NCBI GenBank assembly: GCA_002415085.1 | Contig: DIBV01000006.1 | Span: forward strand, 62,001 to 126,000 | From: Arsukibacterium sp. UBA5043 | GTDB taxonomy: Bacteria; Pseudomonadota; Gammaproteobacteria; Enterobacterales; Alteromonadaceae | Direction of reading: 5' to 3' | Length of the DNA: 64,000 nucleotides | In this document: positions 35,518 to 45,667 of the stretch, piece by piece | How the letters are laid out: each line of letters opens with the position of its first letter | How positions within the stretch are numbered: position 1 is the first letter of the stretch | Translations under genes and position numbers: made by a program | The notes under the pieces: generated by a model | What the model saw: only the letters and a program-made list of their open reading frames with translations | Database searches by the model: none | Told to the model about the DNA's origin: nothing

Positions 35518-37068
35518 TTAGCGTTGCTTGAGTTTCAATAATACTTTACCGGTCATCTCTGCAGGTTGTGGCAGTCCCAGCAGTTGCAGCATAGTGGGGG
35601 CAATATCACTTAAGATACCCCCCTCGACCGTTGTAGCAGGGCGGCCTACATAAATCAGAGGAACGGGGCCACTGGTATGAGCCGTATGCGCCTGGCCTGA
35701 ATCAGGGTCTTGCATCATTTCAGCATTGCCGTGGTCTGCGGTAATTAAGCATTCACCGCCCACCTGCTGCAGCGCCTCCACCACCCGGCCAATACAATGG
35801 TCTACCGCTTCAACTGCTTTAATGGCGGCGGCCATCACTCCGGTATGCCCAACCATATCCCCATTGGGGTAATTACAGATAATGACATCAAATTTGCCAC
35901 TATGAATGGCGCCAACCAGTTTATCAGTAAGTTCAGCTGAGTTCATTTCAGGTTGCAGATCGTAGGTCGCGACCGAAGGTGACGGTATCAATATCCTGCT
36001 TTCACCAGTAAACTCCTGCTCGCGACCGCCACTGAAAAAAAATGTCACGTGCGCATATTTTTCAGTTTCAGAAATCCGTAGTTGAGTTTTATTATGTTTA
36101 GCCAGCCACTCTCCTAGTACGTTGTTCAATGGTTCTGGCGGATATGCGCAAGGAGCGTTAATGTCAGCAGCATATTCGGTAAGCATGACAAAACTACTGA
36201 GATCAGGCTGCTGTTCCCGCTGAAAACCATCGAAGTCGGGATCGGTAAAGGCACGGCTGAATTGCCGGGCCCTGTCCGCACGGAAATTCATAAATATTAA
36301 GGCGTCACCGTCAGCCATGTGCACTGGCTGGTTATTACTTGTCAGTATGGCACTGGCCTGAACAAACTCATCGTTCTCCTCCCGCTGATACGCGTCTTCT
36401 AGCGCGTTGACCGCACTAGTAGCTGTATATTTAGCCTTACCCTGAGTCAGTAAGTCATAGGCTTGTTGCACTCTGTCCCAGCGTTTATCCCGGTCCATTG
36501 CATAATAACGGCCGATGACAGAGGCAATCTGGCCACTGCCTGTGCTGGCAAAGTGTTGCTCAATTTTTTCTAATGAGGCTTTAGCACTGCGTGGCGGCGT
36601 ATCACGACCGTCTAAAAAAGCATGCAGATATATTGGGCCTGCACCTTGCTGTTCAGCGAGTTTAATCATTGCCAATATATGGTCTTGATGGCTGTGTACG
36701 CCGCCTTCTGACAGTAATCCCATGATGTGAAGCGCTTTATTGTTGGATTTTGCCGAATTAACTGCATCAACTAATACCGGATTCTGGAAAAAATCGCCAT
36801 CCGAAATCGCTTTGGTGATCCTGGTAAAATCCTGATACACCACCCGGCCTGAACCAAGATTAACATGGCCCACCTCTGAGTTGCCCATCTGGCCTTCAGG
36901 CAGGCCAACATCAATACCTGAACCGGAGATCAGGCTATGGGGATAGTCTTGCCACAACTTATCCATCACCGGCGTGTTGGCTTGAGCTATTGCATTATTA
37001 TCTGTTTGTTCGCGGTGTCCCCAACCATCAAGAATTAATAATACCAGGGGTGTGTTGGGGTGATTCAT
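35518..37068 (-). CDS. gpmI: 2,3-bisphosphoglycerate-independent phosphoglycerate mutase
   Basis: A metalloenzyme of 516 residues that interconverts 3- and 2-phosphoglycerate. The [11 protein letters not shown] metal site opens the protein. The nucleophilic serine is in [22 protein letters not shown] near residue 63, with [14 protein letters not shown] near 150, [13 protein letters not shown] near 400 and [10 protein letters not shown] near 443. Length is standard. It heads gpmI-envC and is divergent from yibN, with 163 bases between for promoters. Confidence 0.96.
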   Translation of the reverse strand: MNHPNTPLVLLILDGWGHREQTDNNAIAQANTPVMDKLWQDYPHSLISGSGIDVGLPEGQMGNSEVGHVNLGSGRVVYQDFTRITKAISDGDFFQNPVLVDAVNSAKSNNKALHIMGLLSEGGVHSHQDHILAMIKLAEQQGAGPIYLHAFLDGRDTPPRSAKASLEKIEQHFASTGSGQIASVIGRYYAMDRDKRWDRVQQAYDLLTQGKAKYTATSAVNALEDAYQREENDEFVQASAILTSNNQPVHMADGDALIFMNFRADRARQFSRAFTDPDFDGFQREQQPDLSSFVMLTEYAADINAPCAYPPEPLNNVLGEWLAKHNKTQLRISETEKYAHVTFFFSGGREQEFTGESRILIPSPSVATYDLQPEMNSAELTDKLVGAIHSGKFDVIICNYPNGDMVGHTGVMAAAIKAVEAVDHCIGRVVEALQQVGGECLITADHGNAEMMQDPDSGQAHTAHTSGPVPLIYVGRPATTVEGGILSDIAPTMLQLLGLPQPAEMTGKVLLKLKQR

Positions 37069-37231
37069 ACTGACTCCGGTTTGGTTTTAGCTGAACATTT
37101 AAGCAAGGCTAGTATCTTACCGCTTTTTCTAACTTTCTCCAGTCCGGATTGACCGTTTAAGGGCTGCTTTCTTAGAACAAAATCGTTATACTCGGGCCAC
37201 TTTAATTGGTTCAGAGTAAGATTATAACGCT

Positions 37232-37666
37232 ATGGCGCAGTTTATTGAGTTTGTAACGAATCACCCTTTGCTGAGTTTAGCCTGGGTTGTTATTTTTCTG
37301 ATAATCGTCGGCGGCTGGATAAAAGCACGATTTTCCGCAATCCGGCAGGTGTCACCTACTGAACTAACAATGCTGGTTAATCGCCAGGATGGGATAGTGG
37401 TGGATATTCGCGGCGAGGATGAATTTAAAAAAGGTCATATCACCGGTGCCCGGAATATAACAGCCAGTCAAATAAGTGAGCAAAAACTTCCCGGGCTTGA
37501 AAAACAAAAAGATGCTCCCATTATTGTGGTATGTCAGGCAGGAATGACTGCACCAAAAAGTGCTGCGGCGCTGTCAAAACAAGGTTTTACTAACGTCTCT
37601 GTATTGCAGGGCGGAATGGGAGCCTGGAGCAGCGCCAGTCTGCCGGTTGTTAAATTGAAGAGGTAA
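37232..37666 (+). CDS. yibN: Membrane-anchored rhodanese-like protein YibN
   Basis: A protein of 144 residues with one N-terminal membrane helix (about 13-28, LSLAWVVIFLIIVGGW) and a cytoplasmic rhodanese domain. VDIRGEDEFKKGHITGARNI near 55-75 and the active-site cysteine in VVCQAGMTAPKSA near 92 are typical. Its sulfur acceptor is unknown. It opens the yibN-grxC-secB-gpsA cluster seen across gammaproteobacteria; grxC starts two bases later. Confidence 0.92.
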   Translation: MAQFIEFVTNHPLLSLAWVVIFLIIVGGWIKARFSAIRQVSPTELTMLVNRQDGIVVDIRGEDEFKKGHITGARNITASQISEQKLPGLEKQKDAPIIVVCQAGMTAPKSAAALSKQGFTNVSVLQGGMGAWSSASLPVVKLKR

Positions 37667-37668
37667 AC

Positions 37669-37926
37669 ATGGCAGAAGTGATTATTTACACCAAGGCATA
37701 TTGCCCTTACTGTGTTCGCGCCAAGTCTTTACTTGATGAAAAACAAGTTGCTTATCACGAAGTAAAAATAGATGAGCAGCCCGAGCGTCGCGTCGAAATG
37801 ATTGAAAAGGCCGGCGGCCGCTCAACTGTGCCACAAATTTTTATCGGTACAACTCACATTGGTGGATGCGATGAAATGTTCGCGCTGCATGCAGCCGGCA
37901 AGCTCGAACCACTGTTAAACGCATAA
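37669..37926 (+). CDS. grxC: Glutaredoxin 3
   Basis: A dithiol glutaredoxin of 85 residues that reduces protein disulfides with glutathione. The active site CPYC is at residues 12-15. The cis-proline TVPQIFIGTTHIGGCDE (near 53-68) and the C-terminal glycine pair bind glutathione. It lies two bases after yibN and 19 before secB. Confidence 0.96.
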   Translation: MAEVIIYTKAYCPYCVRAKSLLDEKQVAYHEVKIDEQPERRVEMIEKAGGRSTVPQIFIGTTHIGGCDEMFALHAAGKLEPLLNA

Positions 37927-37945
37927 CTTAAACTAGGAATTATTC

Positions 37946-38440
37946 ATGGCCGAACAACAGGCAAATGGTGTTGCAAACGAGCAGCAGGCACAGGGTTTAC
38001 AATTTGCTATTCAGCGGATCTTTGTGAAAGATATTTCATTTGAAGCGCCTAACGCACCGGCGATTTTCCGCAAAGAATGGAAACCAGAAGTTAAGCTTGA
38101 TTTAGATACCCGTAGCGAGAAAGTAGAAGATGGTGTTTATCAGGTCATTTTGTCCCTGACCGTAACCACCATGGTGGGTGAAGAAACGGCTTTTCTGTGT
38201 GAAGTGCAACAAGCGGGTATTTTTTCTATCGGTGAGTTAGAAGAAGCTCAGCTGGCACATATGTTAGCAGCATTTTGCCCCAATATTTTATTTCCTTATG
38301 CCCGTGAAGCCGTATCAAGTCTGGTTAATCGCGGTACCTTCCCGCAGTTGAACCTGGCACCGGTGAATTTTGACGCGTTGTTTGCTCAATACCTGCAAAA
38401 GCGTCAAGCCGATGGCCAGGACGTTAAAGCTGACGCTTAA
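37946..38440 (+). CDS. secB: Protein-export chaperone SecB
   Basis: A tetrameric cytosolic chaperone of 164 residues that keeps precursors unfolded and hands them to Sec[21 protein letters not shown] near residues 27-46 and [29 protein letters not shown] near 118-146 are diagnostic. The acidic SecA-contact surface is present in the middle strands. gpsA begins four bases after the stop. Confidence 0.97.
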   Translation: MAEQQANGVANEQQAQGLQFAIQRIFVKDISFEAPNAPAIFRKEWKPEVKLDLDTRSEKVEDGVYQVILSLTVTTMVGEETAFLCEVQQAGIFSIGELEEAQLAHMLAAFCPNILFPYAREAVSSLVNRGTFPQLNLAPVNFDALFAQYLQKRQADGQDVKADA

Positions 38441-38444
38441 TTCG

Positions 38445-39452
38445 ATGGACAGTGCAGCTATTGCGGTGGTAGGGGCGGGCTCTTATGGCACCGCCCTCGC
38501 AATTTGTCTGGCCCGTAACGGTAATGCTATTACGTTATGGGGGCGCAACCATAATGATATCGAGCAGATGCAACTGCAACGCTGCAACCAGAAATATCTG
38601 CCGGGTATTGCGTTACCTGACAGTCTGACGGTCAGTGCCGATTTACAGGCAGTGGTGCAAAGTAGCCGCGATATCCTTGTTGTGGTACCCAGCCATGCGT
38701 TTGCTGATACCTTAAAACAGATAAAGCCTTTAATTCCAGCGAATGCCAGAGTGGCCTGGGCCACGAAGGGTCTGGAACCCGAGACAGGGCGTCTATTACA
38801 AGATGTAGCACGAGAAATTCTTGGCGAGCAGATTGCCCTAGCCGTGTTGTCAGGACCTACCTTTGCAAAAGAAATGGCCGCTGGCATGCCAACGGCGATT
38901 ACCTTGTCTTCTGTAGATCAGGATTTTATCAGCCGGTTGTCGGACTTATTGCACTGTGCTAAAAGTTTCCGGGTTTACACTAACCCTGATTTTATCGGCG
39001 TCCAACTTGGTGGTGCGGTTAAAAACGTTATTGCTATTGGTGCTGGTATGGCAGACGGAATTGGGTTTGGCGCCAATGCCAGGACAGCGCTTATTACTCG
39101 TGGATTGGCAGAAATGAGCCGGTTAGGATGTGCGCTGGGTGCAAAGAAAGATACCTTTATGGGAATGGCAGGGCTTGGTGACTTAGTGCTTACCTGCACT
39201 GACAATCAATCGCGAAACCGCCGCTTTGGTTTGTTGTTAGGCCAGGGGGAAACGGTAGAGGATGCGATGGCAGCAATAGGTCAGGTAGTGGAAGGCTATC
39301 GTAACGCTAAAGAGGTCTTTAATCTGGCACAGAGAGTCGGTATTGAAATGCCTATTTCGGAGCAGATTTATCAGGTGTTATACCAGAATAAAGACGTTAA
39401 GCTGGCGGCAGTAGATTTGCTGGGCCGGGAAAAGCGTGACGAAGTTAGCTAG
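38445..39452 (+). CDS. gpsA: Glycerol-3-phosphate dehydrogenase [NAD(P)+]
   Basis: An enzyme of 335 residues that reduces dihydroxyacetone phosphate to sn-glycerol-3-phosphate for phospholipid synthesis. The NAD motif [10 protein letters not shown] is at about residues 9-18. [17 protein letters not shown] lies near 135, the catalytic lysine region [17 protein letters not shown] near 190, and the GLGDLVLTC region near 245. The ATG at 38445 is used; the longer frame overlaps secB and adds 25 unrelated residues. Its stop overlaps that of the convergent GGDEF/EAL gene by eight bases. Confidence 0.96.
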   Translation: MDSAAIAVVGAGSYGTALAICLARNGNAITLWGRNHNDIEQMQLQRCNQKYLPGIALPDSLTVSADLQAVVQSSRDILVVVPSHAFADTLKQIKPLIPANARVAWATKGLEPETGRLLQDVAREILGEQIALAVLSGPTFAKEMAAGMPTAITLSSVDQDFISRLSDLLHCAKSFRVYTNPDFIGVQLGGAVKNVIAIGAGMADGIGFGANARTALITRGLAEMSRLGCALGAKKDTFMGMAGLGDLVLTCTDNQSRNRRFGLLLGQGETVEDAMAAIGQVVEGYRNAKEVFNLAQRVGIEMPISEQIYQVLYQNKDVKLAAVDLLGREKRDEVS

Positions 39453-41310
39453 CGGCTTTTTTTATTAGTTTACTTTCTTTTGCCAGCAATGCCGGTATTT
39501 CACTGGCCGGCACTGCTTTACTAAACAAATTCCCTTGTAATTTATCACAGCCCATCACGTGCAACAGATAGGCCTGCATTTCATTGTCGATGCCACTTGC
39601 GGTCACTTCTAGCTGCAGATAGCCAGCCAACCGGATTAAACTGGCGGTAATATTCCGTTGTTGTTCTTTCTGTTCCATCTGATGGATCAGGCTGCGGGCA
39701 ATTTTAACACCTTGCAGCGGCAACTGACGCAAAGAAGTCAGCGAAGAAATACCATCCCCAAAGTTATCCAGCACGATATGAAAGCCTGTATCACTCAATA
39801 CCTTCAGTCGCTGCTGCAGGTTTGCCACCTGTTGTTGAAATATCCGTTCGTCGAGCTCCAACGTGAAATGGCTGGCCTGTAGCTTACTTTCCAACAAAGC
39901 TTCACTGAGAAATTCAACAAAGTTAACCTGTTCAAAGTGTTGTACGGAAATATTCAGTGCGATTCGGCCACGAAGCTGATTTGTTTGCAGCCAGTGTTTT
40001 ACTTGCTGGCAACATTGGCGAAAAACCAACCGGTCTAACGCGACAATCATACCACTCTGTTCCGCCAGGGCCAGAAAGCTTTGCGGTTGCATGATCCCTC
40101 TTTTGGGATTATGCCAGCGAAGCAGTGCCTCATAACCAACCACCCGATTACTGCTGATACTTAGCTGAGGCTGGAAATACACGGTAAAGTCATCCTGATT
40201 CAGGCTTTTACTAAGTTCAGTTTGCAGCGTCAGGTATTCGGCAGCATGCTGCTGTAAGCGATTGTCGGCAAAATAAAACTGGCTGGTGCCACTTTTAGCA
40301 GCAATATGCACTGCGCGTTCTGCGCTGTGCATAAGTGCGCTTGCATCAGCGCCATCCTCTGGGAACCGACTGATACCAATACTGGCATATACCTGATGCT
40401 GATTCCGGGTAAAATTAAATTGGTTGATTTGGATCAGTATCTGGTAAGCCAGTTGGTTAAGTGGGAGTTCAACCGGCAAAGCGCACAGGTGCGGCGCAGC
40501 TAAAATGGCAAAGCTATCACTACTATAACGGCCCAGGGTAAACTGGGGGGCAATTGCCTGGCGCAAACCCTTCGCCGCTTCAGCTATCAAGCTGGCATTG
40601 CTTTGTCCGCTACCGGTAGGCTCAGAACCGAGTAACTGATTAAACTTTATTAGTAGTATTGCCGTTGTGGGGTGCTGGTTAGTGCAGCAGGCGATATTGG
40701 TGGCGAGCTGCTCTTCCAGCATAATCCGGTTAGGCAGACCGGTTAGGGGATCCCGGGTCAGATTGTTAAGCTGTTGCTGATCTGCTCTTTTTCGTTCCGT
40801 GATGTCTTGAGCCACGAGCAGATAGCGGGCCGCTGGCCACGCTGTATTGTTGCTTTGAGCAATGGTCAGGCTTACCGCAAGTAAATCGTTTCGTAACTGC
40901 CACCATACTTCTCCCTGCCAGCTGCGGTGTTGCTGCAATACCTGCTGAATATCCTGCCACGCTTTCTTTTTGGCGACCGGATCAAAATACATGCTGTTAC
41001 AGAGGTTTTGTCGTTCAGAGATATTTTCCAGCGCACTACTGGCGGCAAGTAACTGGCAGTCTTGATCTAGTACGGCTACAAAAGCACGGGTATCGTTTAG
41101 CAATTGGCGTATCACTTTTTGTTGCGCGTTTTGCCGTGATCGCAAATGCTGAACCCGCCATAAACCTGCAGCACCAGCAATAATAATGCCGCTAATAAAA
41201 CTTAACAACAGAAGAGGAATAGGGGTAGCTGAAAGTCCGTCAGCAATATTTGCCCGGACCGAGAAAGCCGGCAACAGGGCAAAAAAACACAGCCAACCAG
41301 ACAGTGGCAT
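39445..41310 (-). CDS. PAS-GGDEF-EAL protein with degenerate active sites
   Basis: A protein of 621 residues. An N-terminal signal or membrane segment and a second hydrophobic helix (about 33-50) precede a PAS domain (about 70-180), a GGDEF domain (about 190-350) and an EAL domain (about 360-610). The GGDEF signature reads SSDSF, so cyclase activity is unlikely. The EAL domain keeps YEALLRW, LNIS and LELDE. It has DN for the catalytic DD (LDNFGDG), KIARS for KIDRS and SGID for the EGVE loop, so phosphodiesterase activity is doubtful too. It may bind c-di-GMP or act by protein contact. The ATG at 41310 has an AAGGA site. Confidence 0.85.
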   Translation of the reverse strand: MPLSGWLCFFALLPAFSVRANIADGLSATPIPLLLLSFISGIIIAGAAGLWRVQHLRSRQNAQQKVIRQLLNDTRAFVAVLDQDCQLLAASSALENISERQNLCNSMYFDPVAKKKAWQDIQQVLQQHRSWQGEVWWQLRNDLLAVSLTIAQSNNTAWPAARYLLVAQDITERKRADQQQLNNLTRDPLTGLPNRIMLEEQLATNIACCTNQHPTTAILLIKFNQLLGSEPTGSGQSNASLIAEAAKGLRQAIAPQFTLGRYSSDSFAILAAPHLCALPVELPLNQLAYQILIQINQFNFTRNQHQVYASIGISRFPEDGADASALMHSAERAVHIAAKSGTSQFYFADNRLQQHAAEYLTLQTELSKSLNQDDFTVYFQPQLSISSNRVVGYEALLRWHNPKRGIMQPQSFLALAEQSGMIVALDRLVFRQCCQQVKHWLQTNQLRGRIALNISVQHFEQVNFVEFLSEALLESKLQASHFTLELDERIFQQQVANLQQRLKVLSDTGFHIVLDNFGDGISSLTSLRQLPLQGVKIARSLIHQMEQKEQQRNITASLIRLAGYLQLEVTASGIDNEMQAYLLHVMGCDKLQGNLFSKAVPASEIPALLAKESKLIKKAAS

Positions 41311-41479
41311 AGCAAATACGTCCTTGTAATCTCTAGAATACAACCTAAATATAGCTGGCATACGTGCTTTTAAGCAAATTATATGATGATATTTTCGCCA
41401 GCCTCAACTAATTAACGCCTTTTAATAAAGCAGCACAGCGTGTAAATTAGGCCCATTTGTTAAAGTGGTGCCGGAGATT

Positions 41480-41944
41480 ATGTTTCATATTGCATTGTTT
41501 GAACCTAAAATTGCACCTAATACAGGAAATATTATCCGTTTAGCAGCCAATACGGGGTGTCGGTTGCACATTATCGAACCAATGGGGTTTGATTTCGAGG
41601 AGAAAAAGCTGCGACGGGCCGGGCTCGATTATCATGATCTTGCCAATGTTTCGCGTTACGCTGATTATCAGGCGTTTGCGATAGCAATGACAGATAAGCG
41701 GATCCTGGCACTGACGACTAAGGGCAGCCAGCCATATCACAAGCAACGCTTTCTACCCGATGATGTGTTACTTTTTGGCTCAGAAACCGCAGGATTATCA
41801 GACGCTGTGCGCGACACTATCCCCGCTGAGCAAAGGATCCGCGTGCCAATGCACGCTGGGGCACGTAGTCTCAATTTGGCAAACACCGTGGCGATTGTTT
41901 GCTATGAAGCCTGGCGGCAACATGATTTTGCCGGAGGTGTTTAG
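41480..41944 (+). CDS. trmL: tRNA (cytidine(34)-2'-O)-methyltransferase
   Basis: A SPOUT-fold methyltransferase of 154 residues that methylates the wobble ribose of leucine tRNAs. It shows [22 protein letters not shown] near residues 6-27, the knot motifs [12 protein letters not shown] near 100 and [29 protein letters not shown] near 120-148. The ATG at 41480 follows a GGAG ribosome site; the frame from 41465 adds five residues. It stands alone, divergent from the GGDEF/EAL gene and convergent with the hydrolase gene. Confidence 0.94.
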   Translation: MFHIALFEPKIAPNTGNIIRLAANTGCRLHIIEPMGFDFEEKKLRRAGLDYHDLANVSRYADYQAFAIAMTDKRILALTTKGSQPYHKQRFLPDDVLLFGSETAGLSDAVRDTIPAEQRIRVPMHAGARSLNLANTVAIVCYEAWRQHDFAGGV

Positions 41945-41969
41945 CGTTCAACGGTTTGGTCAAAACTCG

Positions 41970-42962
41970 CTACAGCAAGCCCCCGAGAAACTGGTTAACG
42001 GCAGCAACGGCTTGCTGACGAATTGTGTCCTGCTCCATCCAGATCTCATGATGAGCGCCCGTTAATATTATTTTCTGCTTGTAAAGAGGGGCAGGTAAAC
42101 GATCAAACCAGTTATTTTGCGCTTGATTACTGACAATCTGATCTTCAGCTGCCTGAAGCAGTAATACCGGCAACATAAATTCCTGCGCCTTAGCTTGTAT
42201 GCTGGCCATTGCCCTGATTGCCTGAGTAAGCCAGGTCCAGCTAACACCACCCAACTGGCTATCGGGATCCTGTTGGTATAATTGGAGCAGCCATTGATAT
42301 CTGGTGTTGCTGTGAGTTAACAGATTTTCCGCAAACGGCTTTGCCAGATAGGAAGTTTGTCCCGGGAAATAGCGCTCATCTTGCCGTTTCAACTTTGCTC
42401 TTAGCCAGCCAATAACTGCAACGAGCCGTGTTGCCAGGGGCGATGGGATATGTCCGGCATGCAAACCAAACATAGGTGAGCCAAAAATTGTCGCGAGGAA
42501 CGGATGTGGATATTGTTGTAAATAGCAGCATGCAATTGCGGCGCCCATTGAATGAGCCAGCAGCACATGATGGCGATGCCCAGTCGGTTGAACGATGTCA
42601 GTGACAAACTGGTTAAAGTCACTGACATAGTCCTGAAAATCGGCGACGTATCCAAGATGAGGGTCGGGCTGCAGCCGGGCCGATCGTCCCTGGCCACGAT
42701 GATCAAGAATAAATACGCTATATCCTGCAGCAATAAATTCGTGCATTAATTCAATATACTTTACGGCCATTTCAACGCGGCCGGTGCTGAAAACTACGGC
42801 CTGCGACCGATTATCTGCCAGATAATAACTATAACTCAGACGGGTCTGGTCGCTGCTTATCAAATCGGCATGAACAAACCGCTGCCATAAAGGCTGTAGC
42901 TCGGATTGCCAGTATTGGCTTAATGTTTTTTCTGCCATGCTGGCTTTTATTGGCGGGATCAT
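41970..42962 (-). CDS. Alpha/beta hydrolase, lysophospholipase-like
   Basis: A protein of 330 residues from the ATG at 42962. The hydrolase fold has HRGQGRSARL near residue 82, the nucleophile elbow AHSMGAAIACCYL near 130, an acid region VLLLQAAEDQIVSNQA near 270 and the final histidine in TGAHHEIWME near 305. These match PldB-like lysophospholipases or monoacylglycerol lipases. It starts five bases after the cpxA stop on the same strand, so it may be in the cpxRA transcript and link lipid repair to envelope stress. Another in-frame ATG at 42938 is possible; neither has a good ribosome site. Confidence 0.85.
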   Translation of the reverse strand: MIPPIKASMAEKTLSQYWQSELQPLWQRFVHADLISSDQTRLSYSYYLADNRSQAVVFSTGRVEMAVKYIELMHEFIAAGYSVFILDHRGQGRSARLQPDPHLGYVADFQDYVSDFNQFVTDIVQPTGHRHHVLLAHSMGAAIACCYLQQYPHPFLATIFGSPMFGLHAGHIPSPLATRLVAVIGWLRAKLKRQDERYFPGQTSYLAKPFAENLLTHSNTRYQWLLQLYQQDPDSQLGGVSWTWLTQAIRAMASIQAKAQEFMLPVLLLQAAEDQIVSNQAQNNWFDRLPAPLYKQKIILTGAHHEIWMEQDTIRQQAVAAVNQFLGGLL

Positions 42963-42967
42963 ATTAG

Positions 42968-44347
42968 TTAATTGTGCTCTGTAGTTGCCGGCAGCGGCAA
43001 TTGTACCTGCAAACATAAACCCGGACTGCGGTTAAAGGCATTTACGGTACCGTTATGCTGATGAATAATTTTGGCAACAATCGCCAGTCCCAACCCTGTG
43101 CCACCTGTTTGCAGGGTGCGGCTGTTGCTCACCCGGTAAAATGGTTGAAATATAGCGGCCAGTTCAGATTCAGGCAGGCCCGGACCTTCGTCGCAAATCT
43201 GCAAGATAATTTGCTGTGACTGCGGCTGCAGGTGAATTCCAAGGTGAATAACGCTATGCCGCGGACCGTATTTAATCGCGTTACGTAATACATTCTCCAA
43301 TGCCCGGCTTAGCAACCGGCCATCGGCATTCAGCCATACGTGGTCAGGCGCATTTAGCTGTAACTGTTGCAGTTTGCTATCCGCCTCCACCTGGTTTAGC
43401 TCAATTAGTTCGGTCAACATTGCTGTTAAGTCACAAGAACCGATATCCAGCTGGTATTGGCCGGCATCAAGTCTGCTAAACGTCAGCAGCTCATCCAGCA
43501 TGGCATCAATCCGTTCCAGTTCCTGTTTTAATCTTGGCAGCTGATGCAGGTTCTGCTGCTGCTCAGCCAGCCCAAGTGCGAGTTGAGCCCGGGTCAGGGG
43601 AGAACGTAATTCATGTGATATGTCACGTAATAAACGTTGCTGGTTTTGCAGCAAATCACTTATCCGCTCGGCCATTGTATTAAAGCTGCGGCCAAGTTGC
43701 CCCAGTTCATCACGTCGTTTTGCCAGCTGGCTGACCCGGCTTTGTAGTTTTCCGGAAGCAAAAGCCAAGTTTTGCTGAAGCAACTCCCTAAGTGGTCTGG
43801 AGATAGACACCGCCAGAATAAAGCTGGCGGTGGCAGATACGGCCAGCAGCAATAATACCAGCAGCGGCTCAGATAACGCCCGCAAGCTCCACCATGGTTG
43901 AGGCGGCCGCTGTCTTTGCTGATATAGAGCAAGTTGCTGGCCTGCAATTTCGATAACAAAAGGACCAGCGATATAAACATTTTGATGACGTAATAAACGA
44001 GGCCGGTTTAGTTGAGACAGTTCCGTTAACCAATGGGGATCAAGACGAGCCGGCAATGCCTCCGGATTAAGCAATTGTTGATTAGCGCTATTAACCACCA
44101 ACCAACGGCTGCGTCTGTCCTGAGCCAGCTGATGCATCAGGCTGGCCCGGTCGATACTTCGGGCAAGCGGTGCCAGCTGGTGTTGCAGTTGCCGGTTGAG
44201 TGATGAGGGTAAGCGCCGAATGTCGGTAGGGTCACTCAGGCTGCGGGAAATGAGCAGGGTTAACACTACGGTTAGTAACAGCACCAACCAAAACCAGACA
44301 AAAATACGACCGGCCAGAGAGTTAATCGGGTTTAGCCAGCGCAGCAT
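42968..44347 (-). CDS. cpxA: Envelope-stress sensor histidine kinase CpxA
   Basis: An inner-membrane kinase of 459 residues. A first transmembrane helix (about 13-33) is followed by a periplasmic sensor domain (about 35-165) and a second helix (about 167-190). A HAMP domain is next, then HisKA with H-box RDISHELRSPLTRAQLALGL near 250-270 and an HATPase domain with NAIKYGP and GTGLGLAIV. The HAMP and H-box forms are those of CpxA. It senses misfolded envelope proteins and phosphorylates CpxR. It starts two bases after the cpxR stop. Confidence 0.9.
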   Translation of the reverse strand: MLRWLNPINSLAGRIFVWFWLVLLLTVVLTLLISRSLSDPTDIRRLPSSLNRQLQHQLAPLARSIDRASLMHQLAQDRRSRWLVVNSANQQLLNPEALPARLDPHWLTELSQLNRPRLLRHQNVYIAGPFVIEIAGQQLALYQQRQRPPQPWWSLRALSEPLLVLLLLAVSATASFILAVSISRPLRELLQQNLAFASGKLQSRVSQLAKRRDELGQLGRSFNTMAERISDLLQNQQRLLRDISHELRSPLTRAQLALGLAEQQQNLHQLPRLKQELERIDAMLDELLTFSRLDAGQYQLDIGSCDLTAMLTELIELNQVEADSKLQQLQLNAPDHVWLNADGRLLSRALENVLRNAIKYGPRHSVIHLGIHLQPQSQQIILQICDEGPGLPESELAAIFQPFYRVSNSRTLQTGGTGLGLAIVAKIIHQHNGTVNAFNRSPGLCLQVQLPLPATTEHN

Positions 44348-44349
44348 GC

Positions 44350-45045
44350 TCAGACGTGCCCGCGTAGGAACAAATAACCACTGCCGCGCAGGGTTTGAAT
44401 TTTCTCATCATTGGCAAACTGGCTGAGTTTTTTTCGGATATTACTAATATGCATGTCCAGGCTACGATCGTAAAGTTGCAGACGTCGTCCTAATACCTGT
44501 TGGCTCAGGGTTTCTTTATTAACCAGCTGACCGGCTTGACGCATCAGCATTTCCAGCAACTGAAATTCGGTGGCTGTCAGATTGACGCTGTGCTCCTGGC
44601 AGAACACCTGACGATTTTGCGGATTAAGTGTCACCTGATTAATGTTAAGCAACGGGTTTATCGGATTACTGTCATGGTGGGCAAGTTCTACTCTGCGTAA
44701 GATGGCTTTTACTCTGGCTTGCAGTTCCCGCGGATTGAAAGGCTTAGCCAGGTAGTCATCTGCGCCCAATTCCAGGCCAATGATCCGGTCAATGTCTTCG
44801 CCGCGGGCAGTTAGCATCAGTACCGGGCAATAGTTATCGCTGCGCAGTGCCTTTAACAAGCTCAGACCATCCAGAGAGGGGAGCATCACGTCCAGTAATA
44901 TCAGTTGATAATTGCCAGATTGTGCTTTCTTCAGACCACTGACACCATCGTGCACCATATCAAGCTGATACCCATCCAGCGCCAGATAATCGGCAACCAG
45001 CTGACACAACTCAATATCATCATCAATCATTAAGATAGCGGCCAT
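44350..45045 (-). CDS. cpxR: Envelope-stress response regulator CpxR
   Basis: An OmpR-family regulator of 231 residues. The receiver domain (1-115) has the acidic pair in IDDDIELCQL, phosphoacceptor Asp in LILLDVMLPSLDGL near 54 and the KPF lysine in YLAKPFNPRELQARV near 104. The winged-helix DNA-binding domain fills about 130-230 (LTATEFQLLEMLMRQAG). It is the first gene of cpxR-cpxA and is divergent from cpxP, with a CpxR box between. Confidence 0.92.
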   Translation of the reverse strand: MAAILMIDDDIELCQLVADYLALDGYQLDMVHDGVSGLKKAQSGNYQLILLDVMLPSLDGLSLLKALRSDNYCPVLMLTARGEDIDRIIGLELGADDYLAKPFNPRELQARVKAILRRVELAHHDSNPINPLLNINQVTLNPQNRQVFCQEHSVNLTATEFQLLEMLMRQAGQLVNKETLSQQVLGRRLQLYDRSLDMHISNIRKKLSQFANDEKIQTLRGSGYLFLRGHV

Positions 45046-45096
45046 ATCCTTTCCTTTTTGTTCAGTGTATTCCGTACGGCTTCTACTGCCAGCGTC

Positions 45097-45112
45097 TTTA
45101 CCGAACCTTTAC
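45097..45112 (-). promoter_or_regulatory. CpxR box between cpxR and cpxP
   Basis: On the minus strand, two GTAAA repeats are separated by six bases, which fits the E. coli CpxR site GTAAA-N(4-8)-GTAAA. It is 52 bases upstream of cpxR and 68 upstream of cpxP, so it could drive either or both, as for the E. coli cpxP-cpxRA pair. Confidence 0.75.
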
Positions 45113-45179
45113 CTGGGCTTTGCATTACTTTGCGTTTAAGCCGCTATGCTGTCAGGGTCATAAACACGGAGTATCAATA

Positions 45180-45653
45180 ATGAAAGCAACCACGTTAATC
45201 GTTATAGCAACCAGTCTGTTACTGGCAACCAGCCCTGTTACTGCAGGGCATCATAGCAAGCCTGAGCAGGCAGACAAGTCTTACAAGTCAGCACGCACTG
45301 GTTTTTCTTACCAGAAAATGCTGGCCAGTATTGAGCTTACCCCTGAGCAACAGCAACAACTGAAGCAGTTGATGAAAGAACATCGTACCGATAAACCGAA
45401 AAGACAGCGCGAAAACAGCGAACGTGACGAAATGCGTCAGCTACTACAAGCCGATTATTTTGATGAAGTGGCGGTGACTGCGTTACTGCAACAACACCAA
45501 CAGCAGCGTCTCGCGACCAGGGTAGCGCAGTTAAAATTGCGCCATCAAATCCAGCAATTACTTACACCGGAACAACGGCAGCAACTGGCCGAGAAGCAGC
45601 AACAACGCAAGCAAAACTGGCAGCAGAACCGGAAGATGCAGCAAGGACATTGA
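45180..45653 (+). CDS. cpxP: CpxP/Spy family periplasmic protein
   Basis: A protein of 157 residues with a signal peptide (about 1-22) and a helical, Gln/Lys/Arg-rich mature part. An LTPEQ-type repeat occurs twice (ELTPEQQQQLKQLMKEH near 52 and LLTPEQRQQLAEKQ near 122), the LTxxQ signature of CpxP and Spy. In E. coli CpxP inhibits CpxA and chaperones periplasmic proteins. The position divergent from cpxR, with a CpxR box between, supports CpxP rather than Spy. The ATG at 45180 has a GGAG ribosome site. Its stop is two bases from that of ntrC. Confidence 0.87.
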   Translation: MKATTLIVIATSLLLATSPVTAGHHSKPEQADKSYKSARTGFSYQKMLASIELTPEQQQQLKQLMKEHRTDKPKRQRENSERDEMRQLLQADYFDEVAVTALLQQHQQQRLATRVAQLKLRHQIQQLLTPEQRQQLAEKQQQRKQNWQQNRKMQQGH

Positions 45654-45667
45654 GGCTATTCAATGTC
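45645..45667. repeat. Inverted repeat spanning the cpxP and ntrC stops
   Basis: GGACATTGA and TCAATGTCC are perfect 9-base inverted copies with a six-base loop, and they contain the stop codons of both convergent genes. No T run follows on either strand. It may slow or end transcription from both sides. Confidence 0.5.
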
